From positions 496,001 through 560,000 of the forward strand of contig NZ_PIZM01000001.1 of NCBI RefSeq assembly GCF_002835465.1: a stretch of 64,000 nucleotides of DNA, read 5' to 3'. Below are positions 28,149-38,908 of the stretch, one piece after another. A program made the translations under genes and the position numbers. The notes below the pieces were generated by a model that made no database searches, was not told the DNA's origin, and saw nothing but the letters and a program-made list of their open reading frames with translations. This stretch comes from Psychromonas sp. psych-6C06 (GTDB taxonomy: Bacteria; Pseudomonadota; Gammaproteobacteria; Enterobacterales; Psychromonadaceae). Each line of letters begins with the position of its first letter. Position 1 is the first letter of the stretch.

Positions 28149-29123
28149 TTAGTCAGCAACCTTTAACGAGCTTGAAACTGCGATCGCTTGTGCGACTGTA
28201 TTGGCAATATTATCACCAGTATTACCGTCTGTTAGTATAACAGAGCCTTCATTTGCAATTGCCGCATGTGCTTTAATCGCTTCCTGTGCCAGTGTTAATT
28301 CAACGGCTTTTTTACCTTCAATCGTAGAGGCTTGCTGACCAATTACCTGCAATGCACTTGCTTCTGCTTCGGCAACTAAATGTATTGCTTGTGCTTTACC
28401 TTGTGCTTCGAGTACTTGCTTCTCTTTTTCAGCTTCTGCGGCTAAAACTTGTTCCGCCTTGGCTGCTTCTGCATCTAAAACGCGCGCTTGCTTAAGGCCT
28501 TCTGCCTGTGTAATTGCAGATGTTTTCACACCTTCGGCAGTTAAGATAACACTGCGTTTTTCACGCTCAGCAGTCATCTGTTTTTCCATGTCTTCTTTAA
28601 TGGATTGTGGTGGCGTAATATCGCGGATTTCGTAACGAGTAACCATAACCCCCCATGGTTGGGTTGCCTCTGTCATCGAATTTAAAATCTGTGCATTAAT
28701 GGTATCTCGGTTTTGAAAACACTCATCAAGTTCCATTGAGCCAATCGCGTTACGCATAGTGGTCATGGCTAATTGAATGACTGCCAACTTATAGTCAGTA
28801 ACGTTGTTGGTAGCAGCACCTGCATCAGTTACCTTCATAAATAAAATACCATCAATTTGTAGAGTAATGTTGTCGCGAGTAATGGCGGATTGTGATGCAA
28901 TATCTAAGGATTGTTCCTTAAGATTTCTGTCGGCTGCAACACTTTGTACGAAAGGGATAATGAAATTGAGTCCTGCACTCAACGTACCGGAGTATTTACC
29001 CATGGTATAGATAACATAACCGCGGTTTTGAGGGACAAAATATACGGCTTTTTTGATGGTAAGTAGCAATACGGCAACTAACCAGATCCACGGGGATGTT
29101 GCAATTGAAAGTAACTCGCTCAT
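28149..29123 (-). CDS. qmcA: SPFH/band 7 membrane protein, QmcA-like
   Basis: The protein has 324 residues. An N-terminal membrane segment (about 8-25) is followed by the SPFH domain: VPQNRGYVIYTMGKYSGTLSAG, then SQSAITRDNITLQIDGILF. An Ala/Glu-rich coiled coil occupies about 190-265 with repeated AEAEK-type units. Paraslipin family members oligomerise at the inner membrane and influence proteolysis and membrane organisation. The paired NfeD gene lies directly downstream, the usual arrangement. Confidence 0.9.
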   Translation of the reverse strand: MSELLSIATSPWIWLVAVLLLTIKKAVYFVPQNRGYVIYTMGKYSGTLSAGLNFIIPFVQSVAADRNLKEQSLDIASQSAITRDNITLQIDGILFMKVTDAGAATNNVTDYKLAVIQLAMTTMRNAIGSMELDECFQNRDTINAQILNSMTEATQPWGVMVTRYEIRDITPPQSIKEDMEKQMTAEREKRSVILTAEGVKTSAITQAEGLKQARVLDAEAAKAEQVLAAEAEKEKQVLEAQGKAQAIHLVAEAEASALQVIGQQASTIEGKKAVELTLAQEAIKAHAAIANEGSVILTDGNTGDNIANTVAQAIAVSSSLKVAD

Positions 29124-29229
29124 ATAAAACCTCTTTTATAAGTAAAAAAATGATAATGACATTAAATGCCATTAAATCACTTTTTACAATGATTAGGAAG
29201 TAATATCGGCGTTAAGTTTCTGTTGTATC

Positions 29230-29271
29230 AAAAAAATACACACTTACCTACTTTAATCGTTGATAAGTGTG
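29230..29271 (-). terminator. Intrinsic terminator after efpL
   Basis: TAAGTGTG (29264-29271) and CACACTTA (29239-29246) form an 8-bp stem. On the minus strand it is followed by a T-rich run. It lies 40 bp beyond the efpL stop. Confidence 0.75.
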
Positions 29272-29311
29272 TAGATATAAATTAGAGCCGGCTAACTTAT
29301 TGGTAGGTCAA

Positions 29312-29878
29312 TTACGCACGACTCATGAATTTCTTCTCAGCGGTATTAATTTTAATTGTTTCACCGCTAGCAATATATTCAGGTACTTGTACGATAAGAC
29401 CCGTTTCTAATGTCGCTGGTTTAGTTCGTGCACTCGCAGAAGCGCCTTTGATAGAAGGGTCTGTTTCAGTGATAGTTAGTGATACCGTTTGTGGTAATTC
29501 AAGTGCAACAGCTTGATCATCAATTAGTAAGACTTGCAGGCCTTGAGTGGCTTCAGTAATGAATAAACACTCATCTTCAATTTGCTCTTTTGAGAAGTTG
29601 TAAGGCGTGTAATCTTCATTGTCCATGAATACTAACTCTTCACCATCCAGGTATGAATACATGACATCTCGACGAATAAGATCAGCAAGATTTAGCATGT
29701 CGCTGTCTTTAAATGTTTCATCTGTTTTTGCACCTGTTACTACGTCATACATACGCATGCGGTATAAACTACCACCCGCACGGCCTTGTGGCACTGAGCG
29801 TTCTATATCTTTAATGATATAGACACTGTTATTAAACTCGATAGCACTATTCTTTTTAACATCACTTGCTTTTGGCAT
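29312..29878 (-). CDS. yeiP: Elongation factor P-like protein EfpL (YeiP)
   Basis: This 188-residue EF-P paralogue rescues ribosomes stalled at proline-rich and some other motifs. [20 protein letters not shown] places Arg33 at the tip of the domain I loop, the residue EfpL uses instead of a modified lysine. [13 protein letters not shown] in domain II and [27 protein letters not shown] in domain III match E. coli YeiP closely. It is a single gene with its own terminator. It may be relevant to the Pro-Thr-rich secreted lyase at 42968, though that link is only inference. Confidence 0.95.
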   Translation of the reverse strand: MPKASDVKKNSAIEFNNSVYIIKDIERSVPQGRAGGSLYRMRMYDVVTGAKTDETFKDSDMLNLADLIRRDVMYSYLDGEELVFMDNEDYTPYNFSKEQIEDECLFITEATQGLQVLLIDDQAVALELPQTVSLTITETDPSIKGASASARTKPATLETGLIVQVPEYIASGETIKINTAEKKFMSRA

Positions 29879-29923
29879 TACTATATTCCTCTATTAACTG
29901 TTTTTGTTTGTGGGAGAGTTGGC

Positions 29924-30250
29924 TTAGATGCAACGAGCGGGCTTTGGTAGCCCTGCGATTTTCGTTGCTTGTTTAGCTGGACCATCGGGGAACAATCGAT
30001 ATAGATAACGACTATTTACCATTTCCGCACCAAACTTTTTTTGCATCGCTTTTACGAGTGCTCGAATGGCGGGGGAAGTATTAAATTCAAGATAAAACTC
30101 ACGTACAAAGAATACCACTTGCCAATGTGCATCGCTTAACTCAACTGACTCTAGTTTAGCGATTTCAATTGCCAAACCTTCACTCCAGCTTGTTGAGTCT
30201 ACTAGATAACCTTGATTGTCGGTTGGGTACTCTTGTCCATTAAATAACAC
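29924..30250 (-). CDS. tusE: Sulfurtransferase TusE (DsrC family)
   Basis: This small cytosolic protein (108 residues) accepts sulfur from the TusBCD complex and passes it to MnmA for 2-thiolation of tRNA wobble uridine. [36 protein letters not shown] and [16 protein letters not shown] are DsrC/TusE signatures. The essential penultimate cysteine is present in ARCI (Cys107). A second family cysteine is absent, as in TusE rather than dissimilatory DsrC. The yccS-like gene lies just upstream in the same direction with 13 bp between. Confidence 0.93.
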   Translation of the reverse strand: MLFNGQEYPTDNQGYLVDSTSWSEGLAIEIAKLESVELSDAHWQVVFFVREFYLEFNTSPAIRALVKAMQKKFGAEMVNSRYLYRLFPDGPAKQATKIAGLPKPARCI

Positions 30251-30263
30251 AATATTTTCTCTT

Positions 30264-32444
30264 TTATCGATCCGTATTGGGGAAGTTTACCTTTTGTAAA
30301 AGCACTTGTATATCTAGGGCAGTAAAAGCAATTAAACGTAATTGCTCAACAATTAAGAGTGCTTCACCTGATAATGTCGGTTTATAATTTTCAAACTCTT
30401 CGATGGTGATCATCAGTTGTGCCTGATCAATGCCTTGTGGATCGTAGGCTAATGATATCTGTCTTGCGGTAGCATTCATTAAGCCCTGTAGGGCGATGTT
30501 ATGCTCAAACCCTTCTATTTTGTGACGATGTGATGCGAGTGCCGCGATATAAGAAACGAGTGCATCACAACGATTTACGAGTGCATAGACTTCACGATTA
30601 AGTTGTTGTTTGGAAGTGGGTTCAAATAGCATGCTCTGCCAAGCACTTGCCAATGTTGCATCAGCGAGAAATGTTTGAAATCGAGTTATTCGGTAATGTA
30701 AATTCTCACTTCTACCATACTGATACTGGTTACTAACTAAATTAAAATAGCGGTTACTCAGTGTTAATAGTTCCCTTACTAACAGAGGGAAACGTTGAAA
30801 CTGCCAATCAGGGAAAATAAAAGTGATTGCTAGTACGCTGAGGATCCCCCCAAATAACGTTTCTATGATTCGAGCGGGTAAAATCTCTATGCCTGTACCA
30901 GTGAGTAGATTAAATACAAACATGACAAACAGCGTAATAAAAATAACCGCCAATGCATAATTTGTACGTAGATAGTTGAAGAAAAAGAAAGCGCTGGCAA
31001 TCATAAAAAAGACTTGTAAGGCAATATTATCGACTAACAGTAAGATAGGGTAACCAATAACTAGTCCTAGTAGCGTACCTAATATCCTTTGTATTAGCCG
31101 TTTACGTGTTTCACTAAAACTTGGCTGACAAACGAATAACACCGTCAATAATAACCAAAACCCATGCTCGAGTTGAAAACTTTGTTGTACGACAAAGGCC
31201 AGGGCTAAACTAACACTGATACGAACCGCATGCTTGAAAGTGTTGTTGTGTGGAGATAGTGCATTAAGAATACGCTTCCAAAACGGTAACTTGGTTAACT
31301 CTTGCTCTTGGTTAAGGGATATTACAGCCAACTCGTTGTTGGAATTTACCGTTTTTAATAGGGTATCAATCCCTTTGATATTGTCATAAATAGCTTGCAG
31401 TGCCAGCATCGCTTCATGATTATCACCTACTAGTTGCATTTTCTGCTTCAGCAAAGCGAGTTGGTCGGCAAGTGCTTTAATTGTCCAACTTAAGCGACGC
31501 GTATGCTGATAAACTTTTTTATCATTAATTGCACTACCTAGCTGGTAGCAATTTTCACTAAGCTCCAATAACAGCAAATGATAGCCTTCTAAGATTTGGC
31601 TTTTACCAAAGCTGTTCTCCAATTGACTATAAAGATACTGGCTAGCACTAATTCGTTCATGAATTTGTTCTGCAATGATATAAAGTTGGTTTAAAGATTT
31701 TAATTCATCTTGCTTTTGACGAATTTGCATGCGCGATTGAATAATGTTTTGTGACTGCTGTAAGCGTGCCATGATAGAAATATTATGGATAGCAAGTTGC
31801 TGGCGGATAGCATACAAAGCCTGTTGATTATACCCCTCTACTTCATTGAACAATGCTGACTTTTGTTGCTGGTAACGACTTAATGTAAAGAAGAGTTGTG
31901 CAAGTTGTTCGCGAAGAGATCGGTGAGGGTTATAAAAATTCCATACCATGGAGAACAAGCCATACCAAAGAGCTCCAAATGTCAAAAGTAGTGGTTGTTC
32001 ATACCACATGGCTTCGGGTTGATGCCCAACCATGGTATAGATTGCGATTAAAATTGCCCCAAAACCCACTTTGCTGTAATGAGCGCCAAGTGTGGCAATC
32101 ATGATAAAAGCAAAACTTGATATTAATAAACCTAGCGCAAAGAATATCGGGTAGGGCATAAGAAGCTCAACACTTGATGAGGCAACAAAAAAACAGGCTA
32201 AAATAGCAAATAAAAATTTGCGTCTACCGATATGATTATCGTCGTTTTCAACAATAGCTGAGGCCATAACCCCCAAACAGAGAGAGATTGAAAGGTTCAG
32301 TGAAGGCTGGGTAAACAATGTAGGTGCGATATTAGCAATAGGGATAAAGAAAGTAATAATCATTGCTATAAATACGCGAACGCCAACATGAATATTGGAA
32401 TCTGACACGAGACGTCTTAACATTGGAGAAATTGCATTATTCAT
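30264..32444 (-). CDS. yccS: YccS/YhfK-family inner-membrane protein (FUSC-like)
   Basis: The protein has 726 residues. It has two hydrophobic blocks of about five to six segments each, at residues 20-155 and 395-530, separated by a helical cytosolic region. This is the duplicated aromatic acid exporter/FUSC layout. The second block begins [21 protein letters not shown] and contains [19 protein letters not shown]. Transport of a small anion is plausible but undetermined. It leads into tusE 13 bp downstream. Confidence 0.88.
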   Translation of the reverse strand: MNNAISPMLRRLVSDSNIHVGVRVFIAMIITFFIPIANIAPTLFTQPSLNLSISLCLGVMASAIVENDDNHIGRRKFLFAILACFFVASSSVELLMPYPIFFALGLLISSFAFIMIATLGAHYSKVGFGAILIAIYTMVGHQPEAMWYEQPLLLTFGALWYGLFSMVWNFYNPHRSLREQLAQLFFTLSRYQQQKSALFNEVEGYNQQALYAIRQQLAIHNISIMARLQQSQNIIQSRMQIRQKQDELKSLNQLYIIAEQIHERISASQYLYSQLENSFGKSQILEGYHLLLLELSENCYQLGSAINDKKVYQHTRRLSWTIKALADQLALLKQKMQLVGDNHEAMLALQAIYDNIKGIDTLLKTVNSNNELAVISLNQEQELTKLPFWKRILNALSPHNNTFKHAVRISVSLALAFVVQQSFQLEHGFWLLLTVLFVCQPSFSETRKRLIQRILGTLLGLVIGYPILLLVDNIALQVFFMIASAFFFFNYLRTNYALAVIFITLFVMFVFNLLTGTGIEILPARIIETLFGGILSVLAITFIFPDWQFQRFPLLVRELLTLSNRYFNLVSNQYQYGRSENLHYRITRFQTFLADATLASAWQSMLFEPTSKQQLNREVYALVNRCDALVSYIAALASHRHKIEGFEHNIALQGLMNATARQISLAYDPQGIDQAQLMITIEEFENYKPTLSGEALLIVEQLRLIAFTALDIQVLLQKVNFPNTDR

Positions 32445-32649
32445 ATAGAGCCTTGAAAAATAAAAAGCAGTTTAGCGAACGTAAAAAATAAACCCTTGAT
32501 CTTAATCTTAAAGCTTTTAAATAATAAAATAATTAAATTTTAGTTAAACGCCTTTATTATTAGCGCAATTTATGTGACATCAAAGCTCAGTTTTGCGATA
32601 ATGCGCGCCAAATTAACTGCACTTTTTATCCAACCAGAGAGAATGGAAC

Positions 32650-33504
32650 ATGTCTGCACAAATTATTGATGGAAAAGCGATTGCTGCTGCAATTACCGAT
32701 AAAGTAGCGCTAGGTGTTGCGCAACGTGTTTCGAAGGGCTTACGTGCACCAGGGCTTGCTGTCGTGCTAGTTGGTGGGGATCCTGCTTCGCAAATATATG
32801 TGGGTAGTAAACGTAAAATGTGTGAGAAAGTTGGTTTTGTCTCAAAAGCATTTGATTTACCAGTAACAACAACGCAGGATGCACTTTTATCTTTAATTGA
32901 TGAATTAAATGAAGATACTACTATCGATGGTATTTTAGTGCAGTTCCCATTGCCTGATGGATTAGATGAAACGACGGTCATTGAGCGCATTAGCCCACAT
33001 AAAGATGTTGATGGTTTCCATCCCTACAACGTTGGACGTCTTGCACAGCGTATTCCATTACTTCGTTCCTGTACGCCAAGGGGGATGATCAGTATGATTG
33101 AATCTATCGGCGTTGATATTAGAGGAAAGCATGCCGTTGTCGTTGGCGCATCTAATATTGTTGGACGTCCTATGACTTTAGAGTTACTTCTTGCTGGCTG
33201 TACGACGACTTGTTGCCATCGTTTCACTGAAGATCTACAAAGCCATGTTGCGCGTGCCGATATTCTGGTTGTCGCTCGCGGTAAAGCGAACTTTATTCCT
33301 GGTGAATGGGTAAAAGAGGGAGCGATTGTTTTAGATGTGGGCATTAACCGCTTAGATAATGGAAAAATAGCAGGTGATGTTGAATTTGATGTAGCTAAAG
33401 AACGAGCAGCTTGGATCTCACCCGTACCTGGTGGCGTAGGTCCAATGACTGTTGCAACCTTGATTGAAAATACTTTGTTTGCATGTAATGAGTTTCATAG
33501 TTAA
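32650..33504 (+). CDS. folD: Methylenetetrahydrofolate dehydrogenase/cyclohydrolase
   Basis: This bifunctional cytosolic enzyme (284 residues) interconverts methylene-, methenyl- and formyl-tetrahydrofolate with [18 protein letters not shown] carries the catalytic Tyr and Lys. [10 protein letters not shown] and [14 protein letters not shown] are signature segments. [12 protein letters not shown] is the NADP-binding loop, and [14 protein letters not shown] closes the domain. It is a single gene with AGAGA upstream of the ATG. Confidence 0.97.
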   Translation: MSAQIIDGKAIAAAITDKVALGVAQRVSKGLRAPGLAVVLVGGDPASQIYVGSKRKMCEKVGFVSKAFDLPVTTTQDALLSLIDELNEDTTIDGILVQFPLPDGLDETTVIERISPHKDVDGFHPYNVGRLAQRIPLLRSCTPRGMISMIESIGVDIRGKHAVVVGASNIVGRPMTLELLLAGCTTTCCHRFTEDLQSHVARADILVVARGKANFIPGEWVKEGAIVLDVGINRLDNGKIAGDVEFDVAKERAAWISPVPGGVGPMTVATLIENTLFACNEFHS

Positions 33505-33741
33505 CTAAATTGTGAAAAACAGTGTTGAAGCCATTGTACTTTTAACCCTTATGCTTATAAAAATGTGAGGATTAGCAAATAACCTTTAGCCAATTAGCGG
33601 TATTAAGTGAACTCAATATTACAAACCTATATTATGTAGTCATTATCAGAATAACCTGTTGTTATTATTTGCTATTCATTAAGCCTAAGCTTGGTGAGTC
33701 ATTAATAGGTTAATTATGAAACCAAGATAAGGGAATAACTG

Positions 33742-34941
33742 ATGGCACAATCTAATTTAACTGACAGTCCAAATAGTGATTACGAATCTGCTTCTAGTGA
33801 AGCAGTGGTTGATATTAGTAAATATCAAAGCGCAGAAGATAAAGTAAGCTCTCAAAGCTCTGCCTTTGAGCAGGTTATGTCGCAAATGAACATTGCCGAT
33901 CGTCATGACTTTGATATTCAATATGATAAGTACTGGCAAGAAGCCAGTGAGAATGGTGAATTATTATCAGTTCTTATCTGTGAAATCGACTTCTTTAAAG
34001 ACTACAACGATAACTATGGCCACCAAGGCTCGGCATTTATGTTGCTAGTGATTGGGCTTGCTCTTAAAAATACCTGTGAAAAATTTGGTTGCTATTTAGC
34101 TCGATACCGTGGTGATGAATTTGCAATATTAATCAAAGGTGGAGATGTTGAAGCTTCCAAAGAAATAGCCGAAGCACTTCGAATTGCTGTTGAAGAATCT
34201 CGTACTGAGCATAAATACTCTGAAGTCAGCGATGTCGTTACGCTAAGTATTGGTCTTTCTAGCTTGTATCCTTCATCGATGAAAGTATTGATGCAAAAAT
34301 CAGCTAATGCCTTATATACAGCTAAGAAATCAGGTCGTAATCAAGTTAGTTGCAGTGTTGATTTAAAAAATGAAGATGCAGGAATGGGAAGTGATCCATT
34401 AGAGCTTGAAACCATCAATGAGCCAGAGCCAAGCGACTTTGATCGTTTGATGTCTGAAATGCAAATTTATGATCGCCGTGATTTTAATAGTTATTTTGTC
34501 AATGCTTGGCAAGAATCATCACGTGATCAAGAGTTATTATCCATGGTTATCTGTGAGTTGGATTTCTTTGAGGAATATGCGAGTCATTATGGCCAACAAA
34601 CCAGTGAAGATGTATTGTTGATTGCTGCTTGTACCCTAAAAAGTAAGTGTGAAGAGTTTGGGTGTTTTATTGCACGTTTAGAAGGTGCTAAATTTGTTGC
34701 ACTAGTTAAAGGTGGCAATGCAACTAAAGGCTTGAAAGTAGCTGAATCATTACGAGCTTGTATTCAAGAGCTCGCAATGGAGCACGCATTATCACCAGTA
34801 AAAAATAGTTTGACTATGAGCTTAGGCCTATCGAATATCTTCCCGAGTGATGAAAACTCAATGAAGACATTGATGACAAAAGTTGATAACGCATTAAGTG
34901 ATGCCAAATCATCGGGCTTTGACCAAATTAGTGTGAGTTAA
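33742..34941 (+). CDS. Soluble protein with two tandem GGDEF domains, second degenerate
   Basis: The protein has 399 residues, with no signal or membrane segment. After a low-complexity N-terminus, domain 1 (about 45-215) has FFKDYNDNYGHQGSAFMLL and RYRGDEFAIL, a near-canonical active site (RGDEF). Domain 2 (about 230-399) copies the same architecture (FFEEYASHYGQQTSEDVLL) but has RLEGAKFVALV, so its active site is lost. The two halves share unusual segments (SVLICEIDFF/SMVICELDFF and KFGCYLARY/EFGCFIARL). They therefore arose by internal duplication. Activity of domain 1 is uncertain. Confidence 0.88.
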   Translation: MAQSNLTDSPNSDYESASSEAVVDISKYQSAEDKVSSQSSAFEQVMSQMNIADRHDFDIQYDKYWQEASENGELLSVLICEIDFFKDYNDNYGHQGSAFMLLVIGLALKNTCEKFGCYLARYRGDEFAILIKGGDVEASKEIAEALRIAVEESRTEHKYSEVSDVVTLSIGLSSLYPSSMKVLMQKSANALYTAKKSGRNQVSCSVDLKNEDAGMGSDPLELETINEPEPSDFDRLMSEMQIYDRRDFNSYFVNAWQESSRDQELLSMVICELDFFEEYASHYGQQTSEDVLLIAACTLKSKCEEFGCFIARLEGAKFVALVKGGNATKGLKVAESLRACIQELAMEHALSPVKNSLTMSLGLSNIFPSDENSMKTLMTKVDNALSDAKSSGFDQISVS

Positions 34942-34977
34942 TGATTAGCCACTGAACTGGTTCTGACTTGAAATATT

Positions 34978-35013
34978 AAAAGCCAATAATTGCAAAGTTA
35001 TTGGCTTTTTTTT
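34978..35013 (+). terminator. Intrinsic terminator after the tandem GGDEF gene
   Basis: AGCCAATAA (34981-34989) and TTATTGGCT (34998-35006) form a perfect 9-bp stem, followed by eight T residues. Strong and unambiguous. It opens the 632-bp gene-free stretch 34942-35573, which otherwise holds two repeats. Confidence 0.9.
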
Positions 35014-35232
35014 ATGTGACCGACTTTCTTTTGCAATATCAGGTTTATAGCAATTGAATTAAATAAGTTAAATTATGTGCAGGAAGGGAGACTTAGCCAA
35101 GGATAAATTTGCTGTAGGTAGGTGTTTGGTTGAGCAATAGTTTTCTATTTGGACTGAAAACAGCGCAATGATCATCGATTTTAATTAGCAAAATTTATCG
35201 CGTATTTATCTAGCTTGGTATGAGTTATTCTC

Positions 35233-35276
35233 TCTTGAAAACTTACAACACAGGTAACGTAAATTTTAACAAGTAA
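35233..35276 (+). repeat. Short dispersed repeat E (copy 1)
   Basis: ACAACACAGGTAACGTAAAT followed by TTTAACAAGTA closely matches 42654-42697 with few differences. In both places it lies just upstream of a MITE-like element. Confidence 0.6.
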
Positions 35277-35306
35277 AACGGAGTACCTGTTTATGCTTTT
35301 GGTATT

Positions 35307-35469
35307 ATACCAAATCCATTAAATAACTGATCATTTTTACTGGTTAAAAGGCGCTATCTCTGCGTTAAAAGTTTTGTAAATAGAACAACTATTTACTGTA
35401 ATTTTCGCCTTGTGCTGCCTCCTTTTTCCTACGTAAAATTTGAACACTATATTAGTGGAATTGGTATTA
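35307..35469 (-). repeat. MITE-like element, subfamily A (copy 4)
   Basis: Starts ATACCAAATCC and ends GGAATTGGTAT, 163 bp. Shares TTTTTCCTACGTAAAATTTG and the CTGCGTTAAAAGTTT core with copies 1, 2 and 7. It is located between the tandem GGDEF and PAS-GGDEF genes. Confidence 0.85.
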
Positions 35470-35573
35470 CTAAAGTATAACTGAAGTCAATGTTGATAAA
35501 GAATGATATGTAGTGATACACAACGTATCACTATATACTTAAGCACTACATACTGTGGCACTTTGAATGAGGC

Positions 35574-36530
35574 CTAATGTGGGCTGATCCCAATTTTGTT
35601 TCTGCCTGTATCTTTGGCTATATATAGACCAAGATCTGCAACTTTTATCCAACTTTCATAACTAGAGATATTCCCGGTAATATTTGCTAGCCCAAGGCTT
35701 ACGGTAATTTTTACGACTTTGCCCTGAAAGTCAAAAGTTAAAGATTCAATTCCTTTTCTAATTCTTTCAGCAACGAGTTTAGCCGCTGTGAGATCAGTAT
35801 CAACGAGCATAAGGGTAAATTCTTCGCCGCCATAGCGCCCTGCAATATCTGTTTCACGCATATTCTTACGTATACAATCTGCAACGCCCTTAATCACTTT
35901 ATCGCCAAAAGGGTGCCCGTAAGAATCATTTACTTTTTTGAAATGATCTATGTCTAATATAACCAATGAGCAGGGCTGTTGAGTGCGTGTATGTCGTTTA
36001 TACTCAATATGGCAACACTCGCGCCAATAACCTTGATTATGAAGTTGAGTTAAGGTGTCTGTATGACTTAAATGTTCCAATTTTCTATTTGCTTCAATAG
36101 CCATTTTTTTATTAACGGCCACGTCCGTAACATCATAAATAATCATACATACTTGCGTTACTTTTTGGGTGATATCAGTGAGTGGTAAAAAGGTCACATT
36201 TTGATACATATACTCTGCGTTGCCGGTGATAGGGCGATAACTTTTGAATTTAAACAGATAGGGGCGTTGTTCCCACGTGGTAAAAGCTTTGTTTTTTAAA
36301 ATACTAATTGTATCAAGTTTTTGTTGTAGCCATTCCTTTGGGATATCGCTAAAAAGTTCATTTAATTTGCGATCAACAACATGCGCTGTCAATAAACCAG
36401 AATGATTTTCCATAAAACCATTCCATACCTGAACATTCATTTCTAAATCGATCACCACTAAACCTACATCGATGTTTTGAACCATATCGATCAGCCAATG
36501 GATATCTTTAAGCTCTATACTTGTACTCAT
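35574..36530 (-). CDS. PAS-GGDEF diguanylate cyclase
   Basis: The protein has 318 residues. An N-terminal PAS domain spans about 10-130 (NIDVGLVVIDLEMNVQVWNG; HSGLLTAHVVDRKLNELF). The GGDEF domain has HLSHTDTLTQLHNQGYW, LDIDHFKKVNDSYGHPFGDK and GRYGGEEFTLML. The inhibitory site RETD lies five residues before GGEEF. It is soluble and expected to make cyclic di-GMP. Its start overlaps the stop of the REC-CheC gene by 1 bp (TGATG), so the two proteins are made together and probably signal together. Confidence 0.92.
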   Translation of the reverse strand: MSTSIELKDIHWLIDMVQNIDVGLVVIDLEMNVQVWNGFMENHSGLLTAHVVDRKLNELFSDIPKEWLQQKLDTISILKNKAFTTWEQRPYLFKFKSYRPITGNAEYMYQNVTFLPLTDITQKVTQVCMIIYDVTDVAVNKKMAIEANRKLEHLSHTDTLTQLHNQGYWRECCHIEYKRHTRTQQPCSLVILDIDHFKKVNDSYGHPFGDKVIKGVADCIRKNMRETDIAGRYGGEEFTLMLVDTDLTAAKLVAERIRKGIESLTFDFQGKVVKITVSLGLANITGNISSYESWIKVADLGLYIAKDTGRNKIGISPH

Positions 36531-37528
36531 CAGTTTAATAAATATCCTATTTTGTTAGTAAGGGTATCAATGGAGTCTTCTGTGAAAAGTAATAAAAGAT
36601 CACATTTGATATTATAGTTTTCAATTGCGTAATTAACTTCAATTGCTAGTGTTTTTTGCCAATGCTCCTGTCGATCTTTTATCAGTTCTTCCACACGACA
36701 ATGTTGCCCTAAAACGCAGGGTTGGCCTTGACTAAAATGAATATCAAGTTGATCGGCAAGGCCATTCAAAAATGCCCCAATTAAAATGTTAGAGGTATCA
36801 TTCATCACCTCTATTTCGATATGATCATCTACTTTTTCGTTATACTTGAGTAATTTTGCCATATCTTTAAAACTAGAATCATGGAAAATGATCAACGCCT
36901 CTCCACTTATTCCTGAACTGATAAAGCCTTGTGAAACTGCTGAAATATTATCGTTATCGGCTATTGAAGTTAACGCCATATGAAGCTCACTAGTTTCCAG
37001 TGTATTTACATTGGGAATAGGCAATAAAACGAAAACATCTAACAATCGAGCAAGCAAATCCCCTGCACGGCCCATCGCTATATTTGAAACTTCTTGCATT
37101 GCATCACGCAAACCAATTTTGGTATCTGCTTCTTCAACTTCAAGTGAATTATGGCTCCCTGCTTTATAGATACCAAATGAAGCGAGTAAGCTAATCAACA
37201 CTTCTTGATTGATTGGTTTTTGAATAAAATCGATGGCGCCGAGTTCACGTACTTTTTTGTGTGCTTCGGGTTGAATATCACCTGATATCACAATGACGAT
37301 TGCGGGAAGATCTTGTTTACAAATAGCTTCTAGGACTTGATAACCATCCATAACAGGCATGTTGAGATCTAAAAAGACAATGTCGCCTTTGCCCTGTTGA
37401 ATCGCTTCAATGCCTTGCTCTCCATTTTCAGCAAAACTAATCGTGATATCCCAGTCCTTTGGAAGAGATCGGGCTATCGATTTTCTTGCTAATGCGGAGT
37501 CGTCACAAATTAAAACGGGTAATGACAT
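36530..37528 (-). CDS. Response regulator with CheC-like phosphatase domain
   Basis: The protein has 332 residues. The receiver domain covers about 1-120: acidic DDS near residue 9, acceptor Asp in FLDLNMPVMDGYQ, and Lys in FIQKPIN. A CheC/CheX/FliY-type domain follows (about 135-332), with EVSNIAMGRAGDLLARLL in the first half and DTSNILIGAFLNGLADQL in the second. E/D-x2-N pairs are the phosphatase signature of CheC proteins. It may dephosphorylate a response regulator, and its neighbour is a cyclase. No kinase gene is adjacent. Confidence 0.88.
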   Translation of the reverse strand: MSLPVLICDDSALARKSIARSLPKDWDITISFAENGEQGIEAIQQGKGDIVFLDLNMPVMDGYQVLEAICKQDLPAIVIVISGDIQPEAHKKVRELGAIDFIQKPINQEVLISLLASFGIYKAGSHNSLEVEEADTKIGLRDAMQEVSNIAMGRAGDLLARLLDVFVLLPIPNVNTLETSELHMALTSIADNDNISAVSQGFISSGISGEALIIFHDSSFKDMAKLLKYNEKVDDHIEIEVMNDTSNILIGAFLNGLADQLDIHFSQGQPCVLGQHCRVEELIKDRQEHWQKTLAIEVNYAIENYNIKCDLLLLFTEDSIDTLTNKIGYLLN

Positions 37529-37770
37529 AAATATCCTGAATTTATGAGTGAAAAAAGGAATGTTGTTAATTAATTAGGATAGAACAGATATTGTATTTCG
37601 TCGGAACAATTAGATAGATTTCTCTTTATTGAAGATAAAAAAGAGTAACTGTGAACTAACTAGCTATATTAACCCTAAAATTAATTTAACTGCGACTCGA
37701 TGCAATCGCTGAGTACGAAATTGCTAATCACTTCTAAGGTTTATTAAGTTTGCCTAATATATTATATGAT

Positions 37771-38712
37771 TTAGGCGGTTGCTCGCTCGTGACGGATTGC
37801 CTCAAGCATATCGGAAGTGGTTTTTACTTTACGTACTTGGTGTAAAAATGCCAGTGCCTGAGGTTGCTGCTGTCGCATAAAAGTAAGCCACTGCTTGATG
37901 CGGTTGGGAAGGTATTTTTCTTTATCGCCATGGGTTTGAATAAAAAGATACTCGATCATCAAATCTAAAGTTTGAGGCCAACTATAGGGGGCTTCTTTCT
38001 CTTTAATCACTTGCGCTAAATTCGGCATCGCCAATGAGCCACGTCCTATCATTAAACGGTCACAGCCACTTATCTCCATGCAACGTTTAGCATCATCAAG
38101 TGTAAAAATATCACCGTTGGCCGTAACGGGTATGTTGATTGCTTCTCGAATTTTAGCTATCCAATGCCAGTGTGCTGGTGGCCGATAACCTTCCTCTTTT
38201 GTGCGTGCATGAACGGCTAATTCATCGGCTCCTGCCTCAGTAATCGCTTGGGCATTTTCAATCGCTAAACTTTTATCATCATAACCAAGTCGAATTTTTG
38301 CACTAAGGGTCTGATTGGTAGGCATGATTTCTCGTACAGCTTTTACGATACTATAAAGAGTTTCTGGCGACTTTAGTAATACTGCTCCCCCTTTGCTCTT
38401 ATTCACCGCCTTTGCAGGACAACCGAAATTGAGATCAATACCATCAGAGCCTACATGCAGTGCTTTACTCGCATTCTCAGCTAAACAAGTTGGATTCTGC
38501 CCTAACAATTGGACTCGTACCGGTGTTCCGGAAGCGGTTTTACTACCGTTGAATAGCTCTGGACTTACGCGCCTAAATACTTTGGCGGGTAAACGAAGTT
38601 CGATAACACGAACAAACTCTGTCACGCAAAGATCGATCCCACCCAGTGAGGTTAGCAACTGGCGCATGTGGTGATCCATAACGCCTTCCATCGGAGCAAG
38701 TGTAATTTTCAT
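37771..38712 (-). CDS. dusC: tRNA-dihydrouridine(16) synthase
   Basis: This FMN-dependent reductase (313 residues) modifies U16 of tRNAs using NADPH. LAPMEGVMDHHMRQLL and LCVTEFVRV at the N-terminus, LNFGCPAKAVNKSKGGAVLL (catalytic Cys) and VHARTKEEGYRPPAHWHW match DusC of E. coli. TANGDIFT and MIGRGSLAMPNL complete the TIM-barrel FMN site. The length and the EFVRV segment favour DusC over DusA or DusB. Single gene. Confidence 0.93.
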   Translation of the reverse strand: MKITLAPMEGVMDHHMRQLLTSLGGIDLCVTEFVRVIELRLPAKVFRRVSPELFNGSKTASGTPVRVQLLGQNPTCLAENASKALHVGSDGIDLNFGCPAKAVNKSKGGAVLLKSPETLYSIVKAVREIMPTNQTLSAKIRLGYDDKSLAIENAQAITEAGADELAVHARTKEEGYRPPAHWHWIAKIREAINIPVTANGDIFTLDDAKRCMEISGCDRLMIGRGSLAMPNLAQVIKEKEAPYSWPQTLDLMIEYLFIQTHGDKEKYLPNRIKQWLTFMRQQQPQALAFLHQVRKVKTTSDMLEAIRHERATA

Positions 38713-38908
38713 ATATGAGTGGACTCGAAAATAAAAAAGACCGCAGTATACCCGTTATCAAAGTGACTGGCGATACAATAAAAATGATGTTTTATTATGT
38801 GGATATGAAGTTTAAGGCATTAAAGGCTTAATAGTTGATGCAAAGCCTTGCAGTTACGCCAGTGACTATTTATTCTAGAGTCATAATTTTTTACTATGAG
38901 TGATCCCC

